Shown: in pieces, positions 36,131-48,600 of the stretch
Numbering within the stretch: the first letter of the stretch is position 1
Layout of the letters: each line of letters begins with the position of its first letter
Assembly: GCF_963576615.1 (NCBI RefSeq)
Contig: NC_088714.1
Coordinates: 52,883,723-52,947,722, forward strand
Direction of reading: 5' to 3'
DNA: 64,000 nt
DNA from: Watersipora subatra
Lineage: Eukaryota; Bryozoa; Gymnolaemata; Cheilostomatida; Watersiporidae
Notes under the pieces: generated by a model
Told to the model about the DNA's origin: nothing
Databases searched by the model: none
The model's input: the letters and a program-made list of their open reading frames with translations, nothing else
Translations under genes and position numbers: made by a program

Positions 36131-36471
36131 TGCACATTATTTGGATCAGCCTGATCATAAGGAACGATGCCATACATTTACGTGCACATTATCCGAATAA
36201 AGTGGTGCTCTCAAAATGAGGCTATAGATTAATACATGAGTTATCTGTATAATGTTTTTTGGAAAAAACAATGCAATACACCTGCATTATCTGAATAAAA
36301 ATGTTCCTTAAAAAATATGGGTATTACTCAGGATTTCTATTGTCTGAGTTAAGATGATGGTAAGGAAACTTTATTTGAATAAAATAAATATTAGCCATAG
36401 TTCTGTACTGAGCATCTATGCCTACTTTAGTAGCAAAGTTGGCCATTTTGATGCATATTATCTAAATAAAT
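36131..36471 (-). repeat. diverged TTATTCAGATAATG-type repeats, inverted copy
   Basis: Several spaced words such as gcacattatccgaataa, gcattatctgaataa and gcatattatctaaataa are the reverse of the motif arrayed at 46210-46640. This suggests a second, older, inverted patch of that satellite. Confidence 0.45.
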
Positions 36472-36499
36472 CAAGCTAATACCTTTTACCATATCTTCA

Positions 36500-37455
36500 T
36501 CATAAAATCTAATAAGTTGTAATAGCTAAATGTTTCAAAACCGATCTTTCTTTTTTTGAGTCAAAATCTTATTTGAATCAATCGATGTGTTCTCACAAGT
36601 ACACAGATGAAACGATCACACCCGTTCTTATTCATCATAATACTTAGTCTACTGGCTTTATGACAGGCAACGATATTGTCGACATTCACTTTGCTGAGCT
36701 ATACCAAACAGAGCCCGATATGAGCTGAGAAATGTTCAGCATTTGCATAACTGTACTTTGGTGCTGATTGTATTTAAAAAGAAAGGTTTTTAGTATTTTG
36801 TATTGTAACAAGAAAAATTAAATGCAAGATTTGTAGAATACAATATTTGATTTATATATAGTTTTTTTAGGAGAGAGCACAATTCTAAGTTTGATTCCTA
36901 ATCCTGAGCTGCTAGTAACCTAAGCAAGCATGGCCAATCTCTCAACAAGGCAGCTCCCTTAGCCAATTCATCAAGTTCATTACAGTATGAAGTGTGTTTA
37001 TTGTTCGGTTTCGGCCCAAATCGATTTCACCTCGATAGAATCCACTGAAGCCTTCATTATTAATATTGTTCAAAGCATAACACGGTATATCGATTAGCTA
37101 AGTATATTATTTATAAATTCGTATCACAAAAGCACGCCTCTCCTTTTCATTAGCCGTGTCTGATTTAGGCTAGCGAATCATTCAGCACTAAATAATGCGT
37201 TATGCATGACCAATGATCTCTATTTGTTGAGGTACAGCCACAAATCAGCACAGCACTTATGCAAAGTTAAAATAACATAGATTTGTGAAAGGAAGCGCTC
37301 ATCTGTAGCTGTGTATTTGTGTAAGAGCAAGCCTATATTGGCTGCATTTCCGCTGCCAATTATTAGTGCTGCATCACTACTGGTTAGGCCTTTAACATAC
37401 ATGTAAGTAACAAGGTAAGTTTCAGAGCGGATTAACAAGATACTGTAGGTCTAGT
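36500..37455. other. intergenic, no gene seen
   Basis: A possible worn tRNA-like repeat (ttgattcctaatcc, minus strand) near 36890-36975; otherwise nothing. Confidence 0.3.
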
Positions 37456-37690
37456 ATGATCTTTAAACAGATTAACTAGGCAAGCCTCATATGCTCCTTT
37501 AATCCGTTATAAGGTAAGTCTCATATGCTCCTTAAATCGGTGATAAGGTAAGTCTCATATGCTCCTTAAATCGGTGATAAGGTAAGTCTCATATGCTCCT
37601 TAAATCGGTGATAAGGTAAGTCTCATATGCTCCTTTAATCGGTGATAAGGTGAGTCTCATATGCTCATTATACGGATTAACAAGGTAAGT
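37456..37690. repeat. 34-bp minisatellite with repeated AAGGTAAGT
   Basis: About seven units of ttaaatcggtgataaggtaa followed by gtctcatatgctcc. Most units contain AAGGTAAGT, a strong splice-donor match on the plus strand. Confidence 0.9.
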
Positions 37691-38018
37691 CTTAGATGGT
37701 TTTTGATTTGCACTGTTATACATCAATGCAACAAGCTAGTAATAGTAATAATAATTTCTCTTTAATATTATTTTATTGTGTTCGCTATGCAGTAATGCTT
37801 CAAGTAGTAGTTTTTATGCTTTTGAAATAAACACACCATTAAAATGTTGACAAGCTGATTTTTGTTTAGTTGTCATATATGACATCACACGAATATGTTC
37901 AGATGGTCTACAGACACAGGATGTTATCACCAGCATCCTGCTGACTCACTTAAATAACTTACTTTTACAAACTATTATAGTTAACAACTGCTTGCTTAAA
38001 CATGTTTGTTCGCTACCT

Positions 38019-38174
38019 TGATCTATAGACTGCTGGGTGATTCTAATGTTGATCTATAGACTGCTGGGTGATTCTAATGTTAATCTATAGACTGCTGGGT
38101 GATTCTAATGTTGATCTATAGACTGCTGGGTGATTCTAATGTCGATCTATAGACTGCTGGGTGATTCTAATGTT
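38019..38174. repeat. 31-bp minisatellite, 5 copies
   Basis: Nearly identical units of tgatctatagactgctgggt followed by gattctaatgt. Confidence 0.95.
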
Positions 38175-38259
38175 AATAATGACCATAATTTCATGATAGT
38201 AACAGGTTCACCAAATGAAATTCATTTATTATGGCAGCTGATAACAGACTGTACATAAC

Positions 38260-38535
38260 AGATGACACGTAAAATATGATACGTAACAGACGATATGTGA
38301 CATATGACACATAACAGAGGATATGTGACACATGACACATAACAGAAGATATGTAACAGATGATATGTGACAGACAATACGTAACAGATAATACGTAACA
38401 GAGGATATGTGACAGATTACATGTAACAGACAATACGTAACAGATGATATGTAACAAATGATATGTGACAATGATTTGCTACAGATAATACGTAATACAC
38501 GATACATAACAGATTATACATAACAGGTGATTCGT
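38260..38535. repeat. ~12-bp repeat array
   Basis: Imperfect tandem words of the type gatatgtaacag, gatacgtaacag and gatatgtgacag over about 275 bp. The minus-strand open frames over it are artefacts. Confidence 0.85.
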
Positions 38536-38910
38536 ACAGACGCAATGCAGAGATTACCTTCATTCTGACTGCAGGTCACTAGTATGGGTTGGAATGAGAA
38601 AACGCAATATTTATGAAACTAATCATACATACTACTGGTAGAGCACAAACAGCGCATGGACTTAATGCGACCTTGGAGTTGCAATGACATTTAACTCAAA
38701 GCTTATAGAGACATCGTTATCCTCAAAGGATCCTATAGCAACGGTCAAGGACAGATTACTGAATAAAACATAGAGTTATTGCACGGGAGAGCGGTGCTTC
38801 AGAGTTGATAAATCAGAGAAAGTATTTTTCTGGTTGATCAACAGCCAAATTTATAAAATCATGCAGAGCAACAGAAATCTATATTCTGTGCTTCTGATGC
38901 ATTAGCTTGA

Positions 38911-39115
38911 GAGGAGCCGCGACCCGGTGGTCTAGAACGTTTGCTTGAAAACAACAGGTTGGGGTTCAAATCCCAGAAAAGGACACTGGTAGTAACAGAA
39001 ATGACACCCAAACTTAAATTGCTCTCAGCAACTCGGCATGTCTTTGGCTGTTGAGGCTCTCTTGTCGATTGGGTGAGACGCATCTAGCCAAAATCACAGA
39101 GCCATTGTTTGTACC
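38911..39115 (+). mobile_element. tRNA-derived SINE-like element
   Basis: An A-box-like ccggtggtctagaacg is followed about 40 bp later by a good B box, ggttcaaatccc. After these comes a tRNA-unrelated body (ctcagcaactcggcatgtct, ctcttgtcgattgggtgaga). The layout is that of a Pol III SINE; the family was not determined. Confidence 0.55.
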
Positions 39116-39407
39116 ACAATCCTCTTAAAAACATGCACAGCCTCTGCTCGCTGTAAGCTCAGCAGACATTATAGTCGATCTTCAAGGGATTGCTCAAACA
39201 GTTTATTTCTAGGACATTGTAACTAGCAAAGAAAACTTTTATTTGAAAACTTGAAGGTCTATTTTTGTTAACTCTTTAAAAAACCTTTAAAAAAAACTCG
39301 ATCTAATAAAAGTTATGTTTAACTGTTAACTTCTTAGCCATGGTTTACTAGCCTCATACTTGGGCAGACAACTACAATACCACATTATGCCTGCTCGCAG
39401 TTGTTGT

Positions 39408-39478
39408 ATACATCATATATGTATACATCATAGATGTATACATATATGATGTAGGCCTATACATTTATGATGTATAGT
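39408..39478. repeat. palindromic TATACATCATA cluster
   Basis: Four or five copies of tatacatcata/tatgatgtata in alternating orientation form overlapping palindromes just upstream of the first supported exon of the next gene. Confidence 0.7.
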
Positions 39479-39585
39479 AAATTGGTTTTAGAGTACCATG
39501 TAGATGGAATCTACTTAAAGCACCGGTGTCTGGACAGCCAGACACCTATCTAGAGTTTTTAACTGGACCAAGTTCCTGACACCAG

Positions 39586-39687
39586 ATGACAAGTGGTTTA
39601 GTACGTTTAAGGGAGGACATCACAGTTGCACAAAACTTGATAGATGACAGACTCACTATTTTGAATCAACAACGCTTGTCACCACAG
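39586..39687 (+). CDS. giant gene exon 1 (start or internal)
   Basis: 34 codons (MTSGLVRLREDITVAQNLID and on to RLSPQ) with donor CAG|GTAAGT. The ATG directly follows ccag, so the exon may instead begin at an acceptor here; an in-frame TGA lies just upstream. A helical, charged segment. Confidence 0.55.
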
Positions 39688-42600
39688 GTAAGTTTATGGA
39701 ATTGTATAGTAAACTATGGAGGCAAAATAAATGGCCAAAGAAAGGCTTGCTGCTTTATCTTAGCGTGAAAAAAGCAAGAAGCATATGTCAGCGTGTATGA
39801 ACAGCAATTTCAATGTTTCTGAAATTTTTCGTTTTTATAAAAAAAACCCATATTTTACTGTACTACTGCAAAAATTAGATCAATATATGTTTACTGGGTT
39901 TAAAGTTTTTTTTAAACAAATTGAACAAAATAACTTTTAAAATAAAAAAAGAATATTAAACTTGAAAATAGTGAAAAAGATTAAGTGAAACTAGAAAGAA
40001 ACTGATAAAATATAAATTTTAAAGTTTTTCAATTAAACTTTGTTTTGTTAGTGGCTGTACTTGAGAATTGCAAAACTGAAAGATATGAGTGATAACATTC
40101 ATTGCTAAATTCCACACTAAAGATTTGAAAATATGAACACCGGAGTCAGCCAATGAAAAGGCACAAAAACAATGACACATTGTTTTATTTACATTTGAAC
40201 ATCCGCTCACGTCACCCATAGATCAAAATAGCCAAATGGTAGATATGATTGCATGATTGCATGATTGCATGAGTAGCATGCATAGAATGTACTTGTGAAG
40301 TTTCACGCTGATGCTTACTTTATAGCCTTTCTCGATACCATAGAAACCCATCTCAACTCGATACCGGTTTTTGTCGATCAAGCATGCTTTAGTTTGCTGC
40401 CAACCAGCGGGTAAGAAAGTAATCTATTATGCTTCTTTTAGCTTATATATAAATCTTATAGTTGAAAGCAAATATTGTAAAAGATGGTACTGAAATCTCA
40501 AATTCAAGACTGTACACATATCTGGAGGAAAGAGTTGGCTACACTAGTTAGTGTGCTAGGAGTATTTGAGTAAATCTGACAATTTTAAATGCACAGGTAT
40601 GTTTGATCCGCTAAACATTTCCGTTCAGCGTCGCCTGGTTTGGGATATTGCGCAGCGTTGCAGTTAGTTATACCATAACTTTTTTGTTGAAAAATAAGTT
40701 AAAATAAAAACAGTTTCTGATTACCTCTTTGTAGGAGGTGTGCATGTTGAGTACACATACAACAATTAGGTTATTACAGAATGCCTTTTAACTATGTTAG
40801 TTTTACCATTCATCGTGGTGCATCATGATAACTGAATTAAATAGGCCTCACTGGCCATGGTGAAGTATTAAAAACTATAGCCTGAGATCTTGTAAACAAT
40901 TAAGTTAATGATTGAAGGCTACGACAACCATACTCTCAGCCTATCACATTCATGTTCAGTCAATGCTAAAAATATTTGTTGAATCTGTCTGTATAGGACT
41001 TCCTCTAATTGACGCAGGCTAATCTTATTGTCTAATCATTTATCAATTGCAAATTGAAGAAGACCGCGTGTACATGGTTAGGTTAAAACAGCTGCCTATC
41101 AGACTTGGCCCATAGCATTAGCCTTTTTACTCGGATTTGTGTGGGGTATAAATAAGGATTGAAGAAGCACCTATAAAGGAGATGCCATTACTGAGGTCAT
41201 ACAAGGTTACTATACTTCCATACCGTGACAGCGTTACAACACACTCTATTATGATTTGATTTTTGATTTATTTTCAGCAACGAAAGTAATTAAATGAAAG
41301 AAAAAAAGCTGGAAAAGTGATGAAGCCCATAATAAGCAATATGCATAGTTAGTCGTGGCGTTGGGCTTGTCGTCATCGTGTAATCAAGATCAATTTTTAT
41401 GAGTAATTAGGTTTTATTCACTTGTTAAAGAATTTAAGTTTTTTCTTAAAACTGGCCACCTTCTTTATATTTTTCATTGTATTAGGGTGTTGGTTCCAAA
41501 AAATGGCCTGTTGGTAATCCTCCCTGCGATGGCCTGCACGGGGAAAAAGATTGTGGGAGATTTAGACAGAAATTTGAGAATCTAGTTTGCTATATTGTGC
41601 GAAGGATGTAATTGCTATAAATGATGATGATGAAATAATCACTATGTTTCCATGGTGCGCAGTACTGCGAAGCAGCCCCCCTCCGAAGTCGAGGGGATTG
41701 TACGTTTCCATGCTGCGCAGTGGTTTTCAGAATTTCAGCAAATTAGCCAGAGAAGAGAAATTGTATAAATCGAATCGCCTGATGGAGAAATAGAATCGAT
41801 CACGGATACCGAACGTCATAAACGGTCTTTTTATGATTCTGTCGTCATTATACTTTTATTTACAATACACATTCACAAGGTTTTACAAACCTAACACACT
41901 ATTTACAAAGTAATATATTTTTAATAAGTATTTTTAAGTAATATATTATTTATACGTTAATTTAGGACTTGCCACCTATTTTTCGAAATGTGTTGGCATC
42001 GATAACAAAGTCCAGGAAAGTAATCACCTCATCATCCTCGTGAATGCAGACCATAATTAAATTTAAGTGAAAGAAGATCGGAAGAATAAAAAAACAAGAT
42101 TAGCAGGACAACCTTTGTACTAGTTTATGGCCTTCGAAGAATCCGTATCCACGGCATGAGAGCTATGCGCAGCCACTGCGCAGTCGCTGTTTCTTTGCTG
42201 CGAATTTGCACTGGCTTCGCACTGATCAGTGCGCAGTGATTTCAGTGCGAAGACGCCGTTTCCATGATTCGGAGATAGCGCAACTCCGAAGCACTGCGCA
42301 TCATGGAAACATAGTGAATCTAATAATGATGATTTGAAAAAAGGTTGTGGTGGGGTGACGCAGGGTATGGAAACAGCCGTGTCATTCTCATTCTATCATT
42401 ATTCCGTGTCGCTGTTTGGAAGTGAAACACCCATGTGATGCGCCATCTTTGTGCCATGGAAACGGTTTTAGCGACCAATGGCGTCGCAGCACGTAGTTAT
42501 GCACGTAGGTTCTATATTCCTGTTGATTCATACGCTGCTATAGCGCCCTGCGGAAACATGATCTGCATGTCAGCCCACCGCAGTGCTTTGGCCCTGGCAC

Positions 42601-45600
42601 ACGCGTGTGCCGCTACGCTATTCCTGTAGAGAAACTTAGTAAATATCCAGCAATAGGCAGAAATGCGTGACATTGTGGCCATAGACATGCTGACAGGTCA
42701 TGCACAAATATTTGTTACCAATACTTATTGTCAATATTACCAAGCATGTAAATTTACACAAAAGCAATCGAGGCTCATTACTATTGAGAATCAAGCCGCA
42801 AGTGTTCAAACATATTCTTCAAATACCTAATGCTATGCCATTGTCTTGTTCCATTCTATTATTTGAACAAGAAAGCTCTGGCATGGTAGGTTAATAAGTC
42901 AAGCAAAGATAGTAAAGAATTACTAATGATTGCGTAAGTGTTACTTATGAGGAGGGTACACAATGACTGGGATGTGGTTGTTATAAAATATAAGGTCTTA
43001 CTCTATGAGCGAAAGCTCTCGTTCACTACAAGTAGAATGTCAAGTACTACAAAACAGATGAACTAGTAACACCCTTACTGTGCCTATTCTACCCATTGTA
43101 ATTGATTGTTGTCAAACATCAGCACAAATGTCTCTATCTAACACTAACATGTATTCATTGTTATTCAATGTCAAAGTATTCAAACACAATTTCATAATTA
43201 TTCTTAATTTTAAAAGATCATTTTCAGTTTTAATAGAAGGATAAAGTTTTTATGTTGAACTTAAATGCCGGCAGCCAATGACAAAGTTTCAAACTATAAT
43301 GATTAAATTAGCCTAATAAAATTGGCTGATTAAAATGAAAATCTGATTAAATTGACTTAAATTTGTGGTCTACCACTTTGTGTTGTTCCTAGCAATGACA
43401 CGGTTGATTTATGTAATATTATACATGCACCAATGCGCTTCTATCTCGATTGCTCAACCATTCTATAAGGCACATCTACTGAAGTGTATGAATTTCGAAT
43501 TATAAAAACTACTAGCGCCAAAAAATTAAATATGTAAAACGAGAGTAGAATCTTGGTGTAGTAGTAGTAGTATTAGTAGAATCTTGGTGTCTGGTAGTAC
43601 TAGTATTAGAAGTATTAGAGGAGTCTTGGTGTCTAGTAGTAATATTACAGAAATCTTGGTATCTAGTTGTAAAGCAAGAACCATGGTTTTATTTGCTTAT
43701 TGAGGTAAACACTAATTTGAAGCTCAACGGTCTAATAATTACATTATCTCTTGTGTAACAATAGATGGTTCGTTTATTTTCTTAACAAAAGAACTACATA
43801 AAAAAAATTAAATGCTCATCATAGATAGTTTAACTACTTGGTACACTAAAAAATAAAAAGAACCTTTATTTTACGATCCTAAAGATTCAAATTTGATTTT
43901 TCTAAAATAAATAAATGTTACAAACTTGTTCCAAGAACACAAAAAATCTTGTTTCACAAACACCGAAGAGCAGATCAGGTATTCAAAGGACCTCAATGCA
44001 ATCGTTGCACAGGTTTTGCTTGCTACACCTGCCCTATATATGTATTTATAATTATGTTGTTATGAGCTGATCTTCTGTATATATTTGTTTTGATTGAACA
44101 GGACCTACAAGGAAATTTTGTTATGAGCTGGTCTGCGGCATATATTTGTTTTGATTGGACAGGACCTACAAGGAGATTTTGATAGAAAATATGAAAAAAT
44201 CAAAAGTGTAATAGATGAGGGAAGGCACCACCTGCTAACTCACACCAATCAAGACCCTGTGTTGGACTTGAAAATCAAGAAACTCTGCAAATCATGGCAA
44301 TCTCTTTGCGGGTTTTTTGACACAAGCAGGTATAGCGGGCATCAAACTTTGAATTTTTGAAAATCATAGGCTAGCGGAATACTAACAAAAATATTAACAT
44401 CTACCAAATTGTTTGTGAGATCAGAATTATTCAGATAAGGTTCATATAGAATGCATGTCTATCCATCTTGTCTTTATTCTATTTGACACCGATAATGTAC
44501 ATGTACTTGTAAATATATCAACTCATGTTTATAGGTCATTATTCAGATAACAAACTCGAAAATTGATAGTTTTACTTTAAATGGCCACTTCCATTTATTC
44601 AGATAAATATGTGTTACTGTGTTACTGTGTTACTTGAGATCCTTTTGTATTTAGATAAATTAAATTTACAGCCTAGTTACTCTTCATCAATTTTGGTCAG
44701 GCAATGTTTGCATAAGTGGTCAACTTTATTATTATTAAATTTATTTGGATCATATGCGTGTACTTGCACTGCTGTGCTCCTTATAGGCAACTTTATGCAT
44801 ATAAGAATAGTATAGATAATGTATAGTTAAACTTTTATATATGAAGTTAATTTGTTCAGAAATCTGCTTGAGATATTAAAATTGTTTTTGGTTCTAGCTT
44901 TAAATTATAAAAAAACTTTTATGAAACTGAACTCAGCAATAGCTTGGGCATGCTACAATTTATGCTGAATAACTTTATGATACTTGACACTATTGCTTGT
45001 TATTGAACTATTGATACTTTCTATAGATTACCAATAGACTATTCAGATAATGATGGTACTTCCTCCTGCCGGTCTATTGCATCATACACGGCTAAGTTTG
45101 AGACCATTGCTTCTGATGGTGCTAGGAAATACTTCCCAAAACTATCCGTGCCATATAGAGCAAGAATAAGAGCCAAGGTATGTCCGTATAACTAGCATAA
45201 CTGTGATTCCCTGTGTTTATAACCAGCATATAAAATTAGAACTGAGTTTGACAAATTTATGTAGAATACTGTTTTGAAATCTTCTGATCAGTATAGCATA
45301 TTTATTTGCATTTTTAAAACAATGGGAGAAAGTTTTGATGATTAGGTATTAATTGTCAAAAAAGAATTGTCTTCCCAATATATGTAATGACAAATTGATT
45401 CATTGTCTCAATTTTAAACTGAGCTAGAATCACCCAAACTACTTTTAGTTTCAATAAAAAGTATTCTAATTATGAGAATATAATTATTTCTGGAATAAAG
45501 TATTAATTTGAGCAATCCAGCCAATCAGATCTGTCAAGCTGTTGAGGGAGCTCGCAACTCCTTGTAAGGTAAATGAGCTACAGGCGCAAAACTGCCATAT

Positions 45601-48600
45601 CAATAGTGTAAGCTTACTTAGGTTTCATAGTTATCTACACTTGCTGCAGAGTCAAGACAACTTCTCAATTCAGATGGTAAAATTCACTTAAACAACCAGG
45701 CAAGCATCACAAATTGGAAAAAAGCAACAGCTTAAATTGTATTATTTATTGAATATGGTTTGATACCAGACATTAGCTGGAAGTACCACTAATTATCATA
45801 GCTTTGAAAACTGATTCCCTCAATATTATACTTCAACAGTTTGAAACGAGCTGCTTAAATTGTTTCAACAGAGAGGAGGCTCCTAACTGTCATGTAGCAG
45901 ATCATACGGCACAAGTCACATAATGACAGTTTAAAACGAGTTAGTGAAGAGTAAAAGAATCGTGTTGCAGGTTGTGTTAAAGGTTTCTCTACATAGGTTC
46001 ATTGTCAGTGAAGCCAATGAAAGTGTAGAGACTTTGGTTGAGTTGATAAGTCTTTCGCGCAGCAGCACCGCAGCACCGCAGCACCGCAGCACTGCAGCAC
46101 TGCAGCCTTTTTTATCAAGATTTATTTTTTTAGTTATCTTCCAGAACAGCAAAGTCAATTTGTCCAAATTTTAGCTGGTCTTAATTGCCACCCTTGATTA
46201 CATTGTTTCTCACATTCAAAATTTTCTAGATAATATGCCTCACAATCAATGATACTATCACTTATGAACAAGCTTATCCAAATAATCTAAATTTTAATCA
46301 ATAGCACTATTCCTTCTGAACAACTTCATCCAGATGATAGACATTTGAATCTATAGCATTTTTGCTTATGAAAAACCTTATTCAGATAATACGCATCTTG
46401 ATTTATGGCATTATCTTTTATGAACAAACTTATTCAGATAGTTGGCATCTCAATTTACTTATGAACAACTTTATTCAGATAATGTGCATTTTAATCAACC
46501 ACACTATTCCTTATGAACAACATTATCCGGATAATGTACTATTATAAACAAACTTATTCAGATAATGTACAACTTCCTTTAGAGCATTATCCTTCATGAA
46601 AAGCCTTATTCAGATAATGAGCAATTAGCTGTACCGAATTGCTCCTTATAATCAACCTCATCTCAGTTTCCTATGTCTGGAAACTATTTGTTCACCTGTT
46701 AGAATACCATCTTGAATCATTTGCTAATGATCAGGAAAAATCTTCAGTTTATTTTTAAGTTAAACCACCAAAAGCCAATGTAGTAGTTGCAGAATGACTA
46801 ATCTCATATATCAGCTAATCAAGCTATAACATCTGTAAAAATAGACCTCTATGTTGTAGGTAAAGCACCACAAGCGCTCTGCCAGTAATTCACCCTCAAA
46901 TTTATCAACCAGTACTACTAGTTCTTACTACAGTGGCTCTCCAAGAGTCTCACCGGGTAGACAACTCTCAGCAGCTACTAATACTGGCAACAGTACAGTA
47001 TCGTCTGCAGATTGTAGTGAGTCAAATGATTGCGAGTTCGAGCCTTTTCCTTGGGTGAGCGTAAGCGAGGATGAACTAGATGAACCTGCTAGGTAAGTTC
47101 TCAAGAATAAAAAGCTCAATTCACCCTAGGTAAGCATTACATGTAGCCTCTGAAAAAAAGTTTATAATGATCTAGAATATATATCAATAACAATATCTTT
47201 TTATATCCCTCAGCTCAGCGGTTTGATCATTTCAATAACCGAATAGAGTATAAGTTCTATGTTTTGCTCACTAAACTATTTTTTTACCCAATTTATAGTG
47301 AGATAATTTAAAATATCAAACATCTTTTGTACAATTTTTCAATTAGTGAACCTTGATATGTTTTAGCAAGTGTGTAACTAAGCAATAATTACTCGCGTAT
47401 GTGAAGCAGGTAAAACATTGATTACAGAGTATCATTAAGCAATACCACATGCAGTAATTTATCAAGTGATGATGCCCCAACCAATGCAATGAACTTTTAT
47501 ACACAAACATTGGTCGATTTGGGATCAAAATTTAACCAAAAATCCTTAATGGTTTCACCATCAACGTGTTTTGAGGCTTGACCTATTTTTGGGAAAACTC
47601 AATGAAATCTGTTTAAATCCTTTTTACATTTTTCGTGCGGTGTCTTTGTTGCTTTCTGATTGGTAAAAGACTTAGCTAAAACAATGTGACAAACCACCAA
47701 AAAAGTGAAATATTCTACATATCTTAGTGAAAAGACTAAATTATAGTTTTATTGGACTGAATTAATTTCATACATCAATCTATATATATATATTTCTCAA
47801 AGTATGTCCATATGTCTGTTTGCATTCCGGCTATAGCTATTGTTAAAATAACTGTAGCTGGACAACAATGCAGATGCATTGTTTCAGCATTGCTGATGCA
47901 ACTAGCTTACTGAAATTACTAGCTTAGATTTAGTAAGCTTACTAGCTTCCTTAGTTTAAAAGCTTATTTTTTAACACTCGGGGCAACGCCGGGAAGCACA
48001 GCTAGTAAACCATATTTTAACATACTCATACAAAGGCCATCAAACTCAGCAATTAATTTTTTATGTTTTATGTTTTAGAGGCAAACCAACTTCTAAACCA
48101 ATCAAAAAAACAAGTAAATCCAGCCAAAGGCAGCATGAACCACACAAAAAATGCTTACGACAATTTGAAGACAGGGCTTGTTCATCAGGTACTGCTGATA
48201 CACAGGATCAAATTTTTCATGCCTCAGCATCTTCCCAGCCTGCACTTCAAAGGCAACAACTTCATCCACCAGGAGAATATGATGTATCAACCAATTCCGA
48301 CAACATACTATTTTCAACCTCTCAGCTTTCTTCAACCAACAGTGCAATCAGAAGAGGTAAAATATTGGAAAATCGTGTTGGTTCCCATTTGCAAAGCCAT
48401 GAAAATTCGCATATCATTCAAGGGCAAACAAAAAAGTGGTCAGTGAGTGAAATTCATAATTGGAGTTGTGATAAGGATGATTCAACCTGTCACAACAAAG
48501 GTTTTGAGGAAGGTACACTAGAGGCTTCTTGTGATTCATCACTTTGGCCGGAACAAACTCTGGTTAATGTTCAGTACCCCTTAAATGATAAGAACAGACA

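Noticed and set aside
38191-38507. Cys/His/Ile-rich minus-strand frames that look zinc-finger-like
   Set aside because: They follow the 12-bp repeat array and have no real C2H2 spacing.
37456-38535. CRISPR-like array of direct repeats
   Set aside because: Repeats are head-to-tail minisatellites with no unique spacers, and the window is clearly eukaryotic.
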